Source: Methylococcaceae bacterium (GTDB lineage Bacteria; Pseudomonadota; Gammaproteobacteria; Methylococcales; Methylococcaceae). Taken from it: a stretch of DNA of 64,000 bases. The position numbers and the translations under genes were made by a program. Below, piece by piece: positions 8,265 through 16,411 of this stretch (position 1 is its first letter; each line of letters starts with the position of its first letter). Location: assembly GCA_902810705.1 (NCBI GenBank), contig CADDYU010000003.1, positions 1-64,000 on the forward strand. Direction: 5' to 3'. The notes under the pieces are model-generated. The model was not told where the DNA came from. It saw nothing but the letters and a program-made list of their open reading frames with translations, and ran no database searches.

Positions 8265-9482
8265 CTAGTGCGCGGCGGCCCATTGCACGGAATCGAGGTC
8301 GATGCCGTCCTTGTACATCTCCCACAACGGGGAGAGTTCGCGCAGGCGCTCGACCTTCTCCCTGATTAGGGAGATCGCGAAATCGACGTCGGCCTCGGTG
8401 GTGAAACGGCCCAGGGTGAATCGGATGGAGCTGTGCGCCAGCTCGTCGCTCCGCCCGAGCGCTCTCAGCACATAGGAGGGCTCGAGGCTCGCCGAAGTGC
8501 AGGCGGAGCCGCTGGAGACGGCGAGATCCTTAAGGGCCATCATCAGGGATTCGCCTTCCACGTAGTTGAAGCTCACGTTGAGGTTATGGGCCACCCGCTG
8601 TTCCAGATCGCCGTTCACATAAACCTCTTCGATATCGCGGATGGCGGCGAGCAGCTTGTCCCGGAGCCGCCGAATCCGGCTCGATTCCTCGGTCATTTCC
8701 TCGCGGGCCAGGCGGAAGGCCTCGCCCATGCCGACGATCTGATGGGTCGCGAGGGTACCGGAACGCAAGCCCCGCTCGTGCCCGCCGCCGTGCATCATGG
8801 CCTTGAGGCGCACCCGCGGCTGACGGCGCACGTACAGCGCGCCGATGCCCTTGGGTCCGTAGGTTTTGTGGGCGGAAAAAGACATCAAATCGACCGGCAG
8901 GGCTTGCAGGTCGATGTCGACCTTGCCGGTGGATTGGGCGGCATCGACGTGGAAGATCACGCGATGCTCGCGGCAGATCGCGCCGATGGCGGCGATATCC
9001 TGCACCACGCCGATTTCGTTATTGACGTGCATGACCGAGGCGAGAATGGTGTCGGGGCGAATCGCCGTCCGGAAGGACTCCAGATCCACAAGGCCGTTGG
9101 GCAGGGGATCGAGATAGGTGACTTCGAAGCCTTGGGTTTCGAGCTCGCGCATGGTGTCGAGGACCGCCTTGTGCTCGGTCTTGACGGTGATGAGATGGCG
9201 GCCTCGCGTCTCGTAGAAGTGAGCCGCGCCCTTGATCGCGAGATTGTCGGATTCGGTCGCGCCGGAGGTCCAGATGATTTCCCTGGGATCGGCATTGACC
9301 AGTTTCGCAACCTCCTCCCGCGCATTCTCCACCGCCTTCTCGGCGGTCCAGCCGAAGCTGTGGGAGCGGCTGGCGGGATTGCCGAACGCGTCCGTCAGAA
9401 AGGGAATCATCTTTTCCGCAACGCGCGGGTCGACCGGCGTGGTCGCCGAATAGTCGAGATAAATCGGTAATTTCATGGGCAT
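8265..9482 (-). CDS. iscS: Cysteine desulfurase IscS
   Basis: A 405-residue group I cysteine desulfurase, a PLP enzyme that supplies sulfur for cluster assembly. PLP Lys206 lies in SFSAHKTYG and the persulfide Cys328 in SSGSACTS, exactly the E. coli IscS numbers; the C-terminal tail is the long IscS type. I start it at ATG 9482, with GGAG five bases upstream. The open frame to 9557 cannot be coding, because it runs into a sigma-54 promoter (9553-9568) whose start of transcription should fall near 9541. First gene of the operon; iscR, which normally precedes it, is absent. NifS is the alternative, but the long C-terminus and linked iscU favour IscS. Confidence 0.96.
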   Translation of the reverse strand: MPMKLPIYLDYSATTPVDPRVAEKMIPFLTDAFGNPASRSHSFGWTAEKAVENAREEVAKLVNADPREIIWTSGATESDNLAIKGAAHFYETRGRHLITVKTEHKAVLDTMRELETQGFEVTYLDPLPNGLVDLESFRTAIRPDTILASVMHVNNEIGVVQDIAAIGAICREHRVIFHVDAAQSTGKVDIDLQALPVDLMSFSAHKTYGPKGIGALYVRRQPRVRLKAMMHGGGHERGLRSGTLATHQIVGMGEAFRLAREEMTEESSRIRRLRDKLLAAIRDIEEVYVNGDLEQRVAHNLNVSFNYVEGESLMMALKDLAVSSGSACTSASLEPSYVLRALGRSDELAHSSIRFTLGRFTTEADVDFAISLIREKVERLRELSPLWEMYKDGIDLDSVQWAAAH

Positions 9483-9552
9483 CGTTTCTCCGGATTCGCC
9501 AGAATCAAGAACCGGACCGCTTGCCTCGATGGGCCAGTCTTGCAGCATATTT

Positions 9553-9568
9553 TGCAAGCCTTATGCCA
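9553..9568 (-). promoter_or_regulatory. Sigma-54 (-24/-12) promoter of the isc-nif operon
   Basis: Read on the minus strand the sequence is TGGCATAAGGCTTGCA, a GG-N10-GC match to the RpoN consensus with TGGCA at -24 and TTGCA at -12. Transcription would start near 9541, leaving about a 59-base leader before iscS. The NifA-type and IHF-like sites upstream make it a nif-class promoter. Confidence 0.88.
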
Positions 9569-9583
9569 TCCCGAGTTAAATCA

Positions 9584-9596
9584 TAACATTTTGATT
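9584..9596 (-). promoter_or_regulatory. IHF-like site between NifA site and sigma-54 promoter
   Basis: On the minus strand AATCAAAATGTTA fits the IHF consensus WATCAANNNNTTR at every fixed position. It lies between the NifA-type site and the -24 element, where IHF bends DNA in nif promoters. Confidence 0.7.
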
Positions 9597-9633
9597 CTTA
9601 TAGAATTGTTCGGCATCATCGGAAATTCGCGTT

Positions 9634-9649
9634 TGTCATGTTCCCAACA
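9634..9649. promoter_or_regulatory. NifA-type upstream activator site for iscS
   Basis: TGT-CATGTTCCCA-ACA matches the NifA consensus TGT-N10-ACA. Its centre is about 100 bases upstream of the predicted iscS transcription start, within the normal range for NifA sites. Confidence 0.78.
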
Positions 9650-9795
9650 AAACGACTCAGGGAGCCTGCCTTTTGGAACACTTGGGAGCTTGCCGGTGGC
9701 GTTTGCCGCCAAGGCTCCGGGGCCTGGGCTTTACTTAGCCTTTCCCCACTTCATCCACCCTTTTCGCCCCCCTTTAAGCTCTTGACCCGCCCCTT

Positions 9796-9811
9796 TGTCG
9801 GCTTCGCTACA
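9796..9811. promoter_or_regulatory. NifA-type upstream activator site for bfd
   Basis: TGT-CGGCTTCGCT-ACA is a second TGT-N10-ACA site. Its centre is about 144 bases upstream of the predicted start of the bfd transcript. It could also add to the activation of iscS. Confidence 0.68.
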
Positions 9812-9919
9812 AAAATCCTCGCTTCATCCAAACTTCGTAATAAACCCGACAGGCCCTCCCGTGGGGCTTGGATGGTAGGAATTCTCATTCTTAGTTGGTT
9901 TACCAAGGAAATTGATGAA

Positions 9920-9935
9920 TGGCATACCTCGTGCT
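9920..9935 (+). promoter_or_regulatory. Sigma-54 promoter of the bfd-like gene
   Basis: TGGCATACCTCGTGCT has GG-N10-GC spacing, with a perfect TGGCA at -24 and a weaker TGC at -12. It points towards bfd, with a predicted start near 9947. It is divergent from the iscS promoter. Confidence 0.72.
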
Positions 9936-9986
9936 TGAGGTCTGTTTACAGACAGCTTTCAGTGGACGATGACCCGAGACATCCGC

Positions 9987-10199
9987 ATGTATATCTGCAT
10001 CTGCAAGGCGGTCACCGAGACTCAAATCTGCGAGGCCATACAGCGCGGCTTGTGCACCCGGCGGGAAATCACCGCGTGCCTCAAGGCCGGCGCCGGCTGC
10101 GGCAAATGCAACCGCGAGATTTCCGCTCTGCTGCGCCGGAGCCAGGAAGGCTCCAGCCTTAAGCTATCGTCGGGCGCGATGGCGCCCTGTTCGGCGTAA
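9987..10199 (+). CDS. Bfd-like [2Fe-2S] protein under nif-type control
   Basis: A 70-residue Bfd-family protein. The four [2Fe-2S] ligands are at Cys4, Cys6, Cys38 and Cys41, the same positions as in E. coli Bfd; a further 20 residues form a variable tail with one more Cys. Bfd in E. coli reduces bacterioferritin to release iron, and the same domain forms the centre of NifU. The start at 9987 is chosen by this alignment; an ATG six codons earlier (9969) is possible. It is transcribed away from iscS from its own sigma-54 promoter and ends at a strong terminator. Likely role: iron mobilisation or a trans-acting NifU-like domain during nitrogen fixation. Confidence 0.88.
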   Translation: MYICICKAVTETQICEAIQRGLCTRREITACLKAGAGCGKCNREISALLRRSQEGSSLKLSSGAMAPCSA

Positions 10200-10285
10200 G
10201 AAGGGAATGGTCGATTGGGAGGGATTTTGGCGAAGTAGACGACCGCCCTTGGGGCATTGAACGGTTTGGCGTTCGCCATGTTGTG

Positions 10286-10326
10286 CCGCGAAATGGGTTC
10301 AGACAGCCATTTCGCGGTTTTTTTTA
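10286..10326 (+). terminator. Intrinsic terminator of the bfd gene
   Basis: CCGCGAAATGG pairs perfectly with CCATTTCGCGG (11 bp, 10-base loop) and is followed by a run of nine T. It acts on the plus strand and overlaps the last codons of the convergent DUF364 gene, so the two functions share the same bases. Confidence 0.92.
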
Positions 10327-11294
10327 GATACTCTAGAACTCTGCCGCCTTGCGTCCCAGAGCTTTTTATAGGTCGTGTCCAAACGGGACAGCCGCCGGTG
10401 TGCGCTTTCGAGGCGGTCGAATTCTGGAAAACGATCGGCTCTCTCCCGATACCACTGGTCCATGCTGGCGCTCAATTTCTCCTTTTCAGCGAAAACCTCC
10501 GCGATCCGCTGCTTCAGCCAGGCCAGACAATGGGCATCCCCTAGTTCCGCCAGCCGATAGCCCACCGGGCCCTCGAAGATGCGAACGCCGCCCCCCTCCG
10601 CCACGGTTCGGCGCAGGGCTTCGGGATCGATCACCTCGATGCCGGCCAGCGCATCGATGCCGAAATCGATCAGTTCCGGCAGCCAAGGCACGGTGGGCCC
10701 CATCAGCACCGTTCGCGCGGCGCGGGACAGTTCCGCCAACCGCGGAAAAGTCTTGTTGGTGAGGGAGCTCCCGGTCAGGAATACCCAATCGGCTTCCGGC
10801 AGGAGGAATTCGCAGGCGGGGTCTGGAAAATCGTCGGCCCCGGGGTGACGCTCCAAGACGCTGAGCCGGCAATGCTCGGCCAATCGAGCGAGGCCGGGAT
10901 AGCGGCCAACCACGACCACCCGCTGGTCAGCGAGTGCCGGCAGGAAATGCTCGAACACGGAGAGATTGGGCGGAAGCAGCGGGCCGGGCGCGACCCTGGT
11001 GAATTCCGGCGGCGGCGCGAGATCGGCCAGCGCCGCATTGGTGGCCGCCATGCCCACCGTGGCCTGATAGGGCTCCCAGGCTGTAAGCCAGGCGGCGAGC
11101 TCGGCCACCGGCCGGCCGCACAGGGTGCCCGGCCAGTTGAGGGTGCGGGTGGGGACTTGCGGGCTCATGGCGAGACCGACACCCTGGTCAGTGCGGCACA
11201 AGGTCCAAACCGGTCCGATGACGACTTCGCGCACCGGGTCGGGCCGCGCCGCGTAATCGGCGAGTATCTCGTAAACGGCGCGCGGGTGGCTCAT
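10299..11294 (-). CDS. DUF364/DUF4213 domain protein (putative metal chelation)
   Basis: A 331-residue protein of the DUF364 family, whose N-terminal DUF4213 part resembles an enolase N-terminus. Family marks seen: GMAATNAAL near residue 100, a VVVVGRYPGL Rossmann-like strand, LLPEADWVFLTGSSLTNKT, and LMGPTVPWLP. The 40-residue C-terminal tail is charged and helical and seems to be an addition. Members are suspected to act in heavy-metal chelation and are often found near nif genes. The ATG at 11294 is chosen because 76 further open codons overlap glk and lack family similarity. It follows glk by 52 bases, yet its 3' end lies against the nif-regulated bfd. Confidence 0.78.
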   Translation of the reverse strand: MSHPRAVYEILADYAARPDPVREVVIGPVWTLCRTDQGVGLAMSPQVPTRTLNWPGTLCGRPVAELAAWLTAWEPYQATVGMAATNAALADLAPPPEFTRVAPGPLLPPNLSVFEHFLPALADQRVVVVGRYPGLARLAEHCRLSVLERHPGADDFPDPACEFLLPEADWVFLTGSSLTNKTFPRLAELSRAARTVLMGPTVPWLPELIDFGIDALAGIEVIDPEALRRTVAEGGGVRIFEGPVGYRLAELGDAHCLAWLKQRIAEVFAEKEKLSASMDQWYRERADRFPEFDRLESAHRRLSRLDTTYKKLWDARRQSSRVSKKNREMAV

Positions 11295-11346
11295 GCCTTC
11301 AAGCTCCGGACGCGCCGCCCGCTTGAATCGTTCCGCCCATCCGTCC

Positions 11347-12333
11347 TCAAAGCAGGCAACGTGCCGCGTAATCCGCGGCGCCCAAGAGCCCGGTGTTGGA
11401 ATTGAGCGCCACCCGTACCGGAATCTTGCGCAAGAAGCCGGAAAACCGGCCCTTGGCGCAGAAGCTTTCCAGAAAAGAGCCATCGGTGAGAGCAGGCAGG
11501 ATTTTCGGCGCGATGCCGCCACCGATGAGCACGCCGCCGCGGGCCAGGCACTTCAGGGCCAGATTGCCTGCCTCGGCGCCGTAGATGCGGGTGAACAGGC
11601 TCAAGGCTTGGCGGGCCAGGGGATCGCCTTTTTCGAGAGCATGATGGCTGATCTCGCGGGCGGGATCCTCGCTCGCCGCGAGCGCGACCGCCAATTCCGG
11701 CGATTCCGGCGCGTGCTGGGCCTGCCGCAGATATTCGTAGACGTTGACGATCCCAGGCCCGGACAGGATCCGCTCATAGCTGACATGGCCGCTAAATTTT
11801 CCGCGAAGATAAGCGAGCAGGCCGTCCTCGAGGGCATCGTTCGGGGCGAAATCGGCATGGCCGCCCTCGGTCGCGAGGGGATGGTAATTCATCCCGTCCC
11901 AGAACAGGATCGCTTCCCCGAGTCCGGTTCCGGCGGCGAGCACCGCGCGATTGCCCTTGACCGGCTCCGCGTCGGGATTGAGATCCAGCCATTCCTCCGG
12001 GCCTAGCCGGAGCAGCCCCAAGGCCATGGCCTGAAGATCGTTCAGCAGCTTGACCCTGGCGACTCCCGTGCTCGCCGCCAGCACGCGCTCGTCGATTACC
12101 CAGGGCAGATTCGTGATTCGGGACCGGCCCTCGATCACCGGGCCCGCCACGCCGAAGCAGGCCGCTTCCAGGGGCATGCTTTGATCGCTCAGGAACTCGG
12201 TCACGATCTCGTCCAGCGAGGCATGGTCCGCACTCGCGAAGATCCTCTCCCGCACCCGCACCAATCCGTCGGTGCTCTTTTCGTACTGGGCCAGAATGGT
12301 CTTGGTTCCGCCCACGTCGCCAGCTAATAACAT
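11347..12333 (-). CDS. glk: Glucokinase
   Basis: A 328-residue bacterial glucokinase (ROK-unrelated Glk family), phosphorylating glucose with ATP. It has the phosphate-binding AGDVGGTKT at residues 4-12, LLNDLQAMA with the catalytic Asp, AAGTGLGEA and the ATEGGHADFAP motif. The start has GAGGAG eight bases upstream. It lies on the minus strand 26 bases after the DUF411 gene and before DUF364, possibly in one transcript with YjbQ and DUF411. Confidence 0.94.
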   Translation of the reverse strand: MLLAGDVGGTKTILAQYEKSTDGLVRVRERIFASADHASLDEIVTEFLSDQSMPLEAACFGVAGPVIEGRSRITNLPWVIDERVLAASTGVARVKLLNDLQAMALGLLRLGPEEWLDLNPDAEPVKGNRAVLAAGTGLGEAILFWDGMNYHPLATEGGHADFAPNDALEDGLLAYLRGKFSGHVSYERILSGPGIVNVYEYLRQAQHAPESPELAVALAASEDPAREISHHALEKGDPLARQALSLFTRIYGAEAGNLALKCLARGGVLIGGGIAPKILPALTDGSFLESFCAKGRFSGFLRKIPVRVALNSNTGLLGAADYAARCLL

Positions 12334-12359
12334 GATAATGCTCCTCGTGTGTGCGACGG

Positions 12360-12863
12360 TTAGTAGAAACGATAGTTGTGAAAGACCCGGGTGTTTCCCC
12401 GCTGGTCGAATTCCAGCACTGAGAACGGATCTTTCCGAGCGCCCATTTCCATCCCCGGCGTTCCCGAAGGCATGCCCGGCACCGCAATTCCCGAACCGCC
12501 CGAATCTTGCTTCAAGAATTCGCGCACGTCGGCGGCGGGTACGTGTCCCTCCACGACCCGAGCTCCGATCAGGGCCGTATGGCAGGATTGAAGAGTATCC
12601 GGGACGCCATTCTGTTTTTTAATGCTCGTCATGTCCTCGGTTTGAATATCCTGAATTATGAATCCGTGCTTTTTCATATGCTCTAGCCATTTCCCGCAGC
12701 AGGTGCAGGCCGGGCTTCGATAGACCGTGATGTTCAGCGGCTTATCGAGCACTGGCGCACCCCGATCCCAGGGGCTCTCCGCCGCCTGCAACGCCCACGC
12801 GGGCAGAGCCAGCAGTAAAACTATCGCCTTCAATCGGATCATTCGATGGCTCCACTTAAACAT
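12360..12863 (-). CDS. DUF411 exported metal-binding protein
   Basis: A 167-residue DUF411 protein with a likely signal peptide (about residues 9-28, hydrophobic stretch ending ALQAAE). The mature part has a thioredoxin-like start with the YRSPACTCCGKW motif (Cys53, Cys55, Cys56) and another Cys in LQSCHTA, and an unusual Met/Gly-rich segment around 128-142 that could bind soft metals. DUF411 proteins commonly sit with copper resistance genes. The ATG overlaps the stop of the upstream YjbQ gene (TAATG), indicating coupling. The role in copper handling is family-based inference. Confidence 0.85.
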   Translation of the reverse strand: MFKWSHRMIRLKAIVLLLALPAWALQAAESPWDRGAPVLDKPLNITVYRSPACTCCGKWLEHMKKHGFIIQDIQTEDMTSIKKQNGVPDTLQSCHTALIGARVVEGHVPAADVREFLKQDSGGSGIAVPGMPSGTPGMEMGARKDPFSVLEFDQRGNTRVFHNYRFY

Positions 12864-13288
12864 TAAAAGACCTCTCCGTTCAAAGTCGCGACCACTGAGC
12901 GAGATCCGCCTTCGTTTCGGTGCTCTCCTAGATAAATGCCCTGCCAGGTACCGAGGAGCAGACGCCCATTCCCGATGGGAATGGTCACGCTCGATCCCAG
13001 CAGGCTGGCCTTGATGTGGGCCGGCATGTCGTCCGGCCCTTCCAGACGGTGAACGTAGTGGGCGGCACCGTCCGGGGCCAGATGCCGGAGCTGGGTTTCC
13101 AGATCGCGGCGCACATCCGGGTCCGCATTCTCGTTCACCGTCAACGAGGCGGAAGTGTGTTGAATAAAAAAATGGGCAAGCCCGAGCCGGAATCGCTTCA
13201 GCTCGGGCAGCTGAGCGAGCAGCTCCCCGGTTATCAAATGAAATCCGCGGGGCCTTGTCTTCAAAACCAGAGTTTTTTGTAGCCACAT
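12863..13288 (-). CDS. YjbQ/UPF0047 family protein
   Basis: A 141-residue member of the UPF0047 (YjbQ) family. Its signature [20 protein letters not shown] and the [12 protein letters not shown] motif near the C-terminus are intact, including the conserved His residues. E. coli YjbQ has weak thiamin phosphate synthase activity; the natural role is not settled. The ATG at 13288 gives the family's N-terminus; 18 further upstream codons are open. It is first in a likely four-gene unit with DUF411, glk and DUF364, and is divergent from proS. Confidence 0.88.
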   Translation of the reverse strand: MWLQKTLVLKTRPRGFHLITGELLAQLPELKRFRLGLAHFFIQHTSASLTVNENADPDVRRDLETQLRHLAPDGAAHYVHRLEGPDDMPAHIKASLLGSSVTIPIGNGRLLLGTWQGIYLGEHRNEGGSRSVVATLNGEVF

Positions 13289-13475
13289 ATTAGCGAAAGC
13301 AAAGGATAGATCCTCGAGGAAATTTCCCGGAACAAACCACATCAGACGGCATTATGCAAGCTTGGAGCGTTCCGAGTTCGAATTGATTCTCCCCGCCAGC
13401 GCACTCCGGTTAACGCCAGCCGACGGCAAAAGGTACAATACCGAAAATCCTACGTCCTATTTTTATCCACTCATC

Positions 13476-15188
13476 ATGCGCACCAGCCAATTCCCGCTTA
13501 ACACTCTCAAGGAAACTCCCACCGACGCCGAAATCGTCAGCCATACGCTGATGCTGCGCGCTGGCCTGATCCGAAAACTCGCCGCCGGCCTTTACACTTG
13601 GCTGCCGTTGGGACTAAAGGTGCTGCGCAAGGTCGAAACGGTGGTCCGTGAAGAGATGGACCGCGCCGGAGCCTTGGAGGTTCTCATGCCGGTGGTGCAG
13701 CCGGCGGAACTCTGGCAGGAGTCGGGGCGTTGGAGCGTGTTCGGACCGGAACTGTGCCGGTTCAAGGACCGCCACGAGCGGGATTTCTGCCTGGGGCCCA
13801 CCCACGAGGAAATCATCACCGACCTGGTGCGGAACGAAATCAAGAGCTACAAGCAGGTGCCGGTCAACTATTACCAGATCCAGATGAAGTTCCGGGACGA
13901 GGTGCGGCCGCGATTCGGGGTGATGCGCGCCCGCGAATTTCTGATGAAGGACGCCTACTCTTTCCATTTGAATGAGGCATCGCTCCAAGAAACCTATGAG
14001 GCGATGTACGCGGCCTACTCGCGCATCTTCAAGCGCCTGGGCCTGGAATTCCGAGCGGTATTGGCCGACACCGGCGCCATTGGGGGAAACCTGTCCCACG
14101 AGTTCCACGTTCTGGCCGATTCCGGCGAGGACGCCATTGCCTTTTCCGATCAAGGCGGTTACGCGGCCAACGTGGAGATGGCGGAGGCCGTGGCCTTGCC
14201 AGCGGCGAACGAGGCGCCCCAAGCCCTCAGCCTCGTGGACACCCCTGGCCAACACAGCATCGAGGCGGTCAGCGGGTTTTTGGGCGTCGAGCCCAGTCGC
14301 ACGCTGAAAACCCTGCTGGTCAGGGGCCGTCATGGCGGCGTCGTGGCCCTGCTGCTGCGTGGCGATCACGAACTGAACTCGGTGAAGGCGACGAAGCTCG
14401 AAGCGGTGGCGCATCCCCTGCAATTCGCGAGCGACGCCGAAATCCGCGAGGCCGCCGGCTGTGGACCGGGCTCGCTCGGCCCCATCGGTCTGTCGGATAT
14501 TCCCGTCATCGCCGATCGGAGCGCCGCCAATCTGGTCAACTTCGTCTGCGGCGCCAATCAGGAGGGCAAGCATTACACCGGCGTCAATTGGAACCGCGAC
14601 CTGCCCTTGCCCGAAATCGCCGATCTTCGGCGGGTGGTCGAAGGCGATCCGAGCCCGGAGGGTTCGGGCGCGCTCCGCATCGCCCGCGGCATTGAAGTGG
14701 GCCATATCTTCCAACTCGGCACCAAGTACAGCGAAGCCATGCGGGCTACGGTGCTGAACGAAGAGGGCAAGGATCAGGTGCTTCTCATGGGCTGTTACGG
14801 GATCGGTGTCTCGCGGGTGGTGGCTGCCGCCATCGAACAAAACCACGACGAGCGCGGCATCATCTGGCCGGAAGCCTTGGCTCCGTTTCAAGTAGCCTTG
14901 GCGCCCGTCAATATGTCCACCTCGGAACGGCTCCGGCAAACCGCCGAGCATCTTTACCGCGGCTTGCGCGGAGCCGGCTTGGAAGTGCTGCTCGACGACC
15001 GCAAGGTTCGGCCCGGCGTGATGTTCGCCGATCTGGAATTGATCGGCATTCCCCATCGGGTGGTGGTCAGCGAACGCCTTTTGGATTCAGGAAGAGCTGA
15101 ATACAAAGGCCGCCGGGACGCTAAGGCCATTGAGATCCCGCTGGACGAAGTGGTGCCGTTCTTGACGTCGAAACTGGCAATTCGCTGA
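13476..15188 (+). CDS. proS: Prolyl-tRNA synthetase
   Basis: A 570-residue class II prolyl-tRNA synthetase of the bacterial type with the editing (INS/YbaK-like) domain inserted between motifs 2 and 3 (about residues 225-400). Motif 2 is in the [24 protein letters not shown] region (described by its ends: FRDE and REF), and motif 3 in [10 protein letters not shown]. The start is [13 protein letters not shown] at 13476; 38 upstream codons are open but dissimilar to the family. It stands alone, divergent from the YjbQ gene. Confidence 0.97.
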   Translation: MRTSQFPLNTLKETPTDAEIVSHTLMLRAGLIRKLAAGLYTWLPLGLKVLRKVETVVREEMDRAGALEVLMPVVQPAELWQESGRWSVFGPELCRFKDRHERDFCLGPTHEEIITDLVRNEIKSYKQVPVNYYQIQMKFRDEVRPRFGVMRAREFLMKDAYSFHLNEASLQETYEAMYAAYSRIFKRLGLEFRAVLADTGAIGGNLSHEFHVLADSGEDAIAFSDQGGYAANVEMAEAVALPAANEAPQALSLVDTPGQHSIEAVSGFLGVEPSRTLKTLLVRGRHGGVVALLLRGDHELNSVKATKLEAVAHPLQFASDAEIREAAGCGPGSLGPIGLSDIPVIADRSAANLVNFVCGANQEGKHYTGVNWNRDLPLPEIADLRRVVEGDPSPEGSGALRIARGIEVGHIFQLGTKYSEAMRATVLNEEGKDQVLLMGCYGIGVSRVVAAAIEQNHDERGIIWPEALAPFQVALAPVNMSTSERLRQTAEHLYRGLRGAGLEVLLDDRKVRPGVMFADLELIGIPHRVVVSERLLDSGRAEYKGRRDAKAIEIPLDEVVPFLTSKLAIR

Positions 15189-15499
15189 CCTGGGGTGGAT
15201 TTCCCGTTGAGCGCCAACGTCCTTAACCGGCGGTAATCGCTGGGTCAGCCGTCCTGCTTTCCGCGCCAGGAATCGCTTTCCAATTTTGGCTCTCGCCGCG
15301 CCTCTGAGCTTCGCACGGCGGCATCCGTGGAGAGCCGCGATTTGCGGCCTCGATCATGAGAATCGAGCTCAGAAGAGTACAAACGAAGTCCAGATCGGTG
15401 GCGGAGCTTGCCAGCCCAAGGACCACCCCCCGCACCTCCCGGACCGTGGCCGCAGACTTTCCCCTTTGAATCCGCCGGAGGGTACGGGTGAATTGCCCC
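15189..15499. other. Intergenic region between proS and the LysM gene
   Basis: Convergent 311-base gap. I see no gene with support, no T-tailed terminator and no repeat; a short GCCGC/GCGGC hairpin lies at 15334-15348. Open frames here are GC-driven and have no ribosome site. Confidence 0.5.
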
Positions 15500-16207
15500 C
15501 TAAGGAATCCTGAGCTTCTGCCCCGGAAAAATCCGGTCCGGGTTTTTGAGCGTGTCGCGGTTGGCCTCGAAGATGCGCGGCCATTGGTTGGCGTCGCCGT
15601 AGTAATGTTTGGCGATCTTCGATAGCGTGTCTCCCGAGACGACGGTGTAGATCGTCGTGCCGGCACGCGCGGCGGCGCTTTCGGAAGCGCCCCCCACGGC
15701 AACCGAGACGGAGGGTGATGGGGTCTTCGCGGCGCTCGGTTTCTCGTCCTCCTCTTTTCTGAGGGCTTTCGCGGCAATTCCGGCCGCCGCCGCAGCGCCC
15801 AAGCTACCTAGAATGATCTTGCCGAGCGTTGAAATCTGGCTTTTCTCCGGGGCCTTACCTTCCGGCGTCAGCTTGTCGATGAATTCCGGCAAGTACTGGG
15901 ACAAGACCTTGGCGCCCTGATCGGGCGGAAGGCCGGCCCGTTGCGACAATGCCTCGACCTGTGGGCGTCCCAAGGTCTCGGTCACTTGCTCGGGACTGAT
16001 GGGCCGGTTCGGCCCGGCCCCGATCCACGAGGATAGGACATCGCCCAACCCGTGCCGCCGAAAGCGGTCTATCATTTCCTCGATCCCGCCGGTCCTCTGG
16101 TCCTGCAGGAAGTCCAGCAAACCCTCGGCCAGCTCGCGGGATTGGCGCACGGCGGAGTCCTGATCGCTGCCGGTCAGACGCTGAAGAATATCGGTAAACA
16201 GACTCAT
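15500..16207 (-). CDS. YidB-like (DUF937) protein with C-terminal LysM domain
   Basis: A 235-residue protein. Residues 1-115 resemble the YidB/DUF937 fold ([44 protein letters not shown]). A Gly/Ala-rich hydrophobic stretch at about 128-147 may be a membrane segment or linker, a low-complexity region follows, and a LysM domain (about 185-235) closes the protein with [18 protein letters not shown] and PGQKLRIP. LysM binds peptidoglycan. There is no clear N-terminal signal peptide, and topology is uncertain. It faces dapC divergently, so a cell-wall link is plausible. Confidence 0.86.
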   Translation of the reverse strand: MSLFTDILQRLTGSDQDSAVRQSRELAEGLLDFLQDQRTGGIEEMIDRFRRHGLGDVLSSWIGAGPNRPISPEQVTETLGRPQVEALSQRAGLPPDQGAKVLSQYLPEFIDKLTPEGKAPEKSQISTLGKIILGSLGAAAAAGIAAKALRKEEDEKPSAAKTPSPSVSVAVGGASESAAARAGTTIYTVVSGDTLSKIAKHYYGDANQWPRIFEANRDTLKNPDRIFPGQKLRIP

Positions 16208-16411
16208 GGCTCTTGCCTCCCGAGATAAATAAAGCCGGACCTTAGCACTGGGTTCGACCGAAGTTCCGTTCGACCGGGCCTCGCAACGCTTCTTGTCCCT
16301 GACAAGGCGCAGCCGCTGAAACGGCCGCCACGATTGGAACCCTTTCCCGCTTCCCCTATACTATGCCCCCTTTTTCGACAAGGCGCCGGATTACCGATCG
16401 ACTTCCCTGCC

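Noticed and set aside
9483-9557. Upstream in-frame extension of iscS to an ATG at 9557
   Set aside because: It overlaps the sigma-54 promoter and precedes the predicted transcription start; the extra residues are not family-like.
13614-15056. Long minus-strand open frame opposite proS
   Set aside because: Antisense shadow of proS, no domain.
15330-15350. Terminator between proS and the LysM gene
   Set aside because: Stem of five bases and no T tract; not enough to call.
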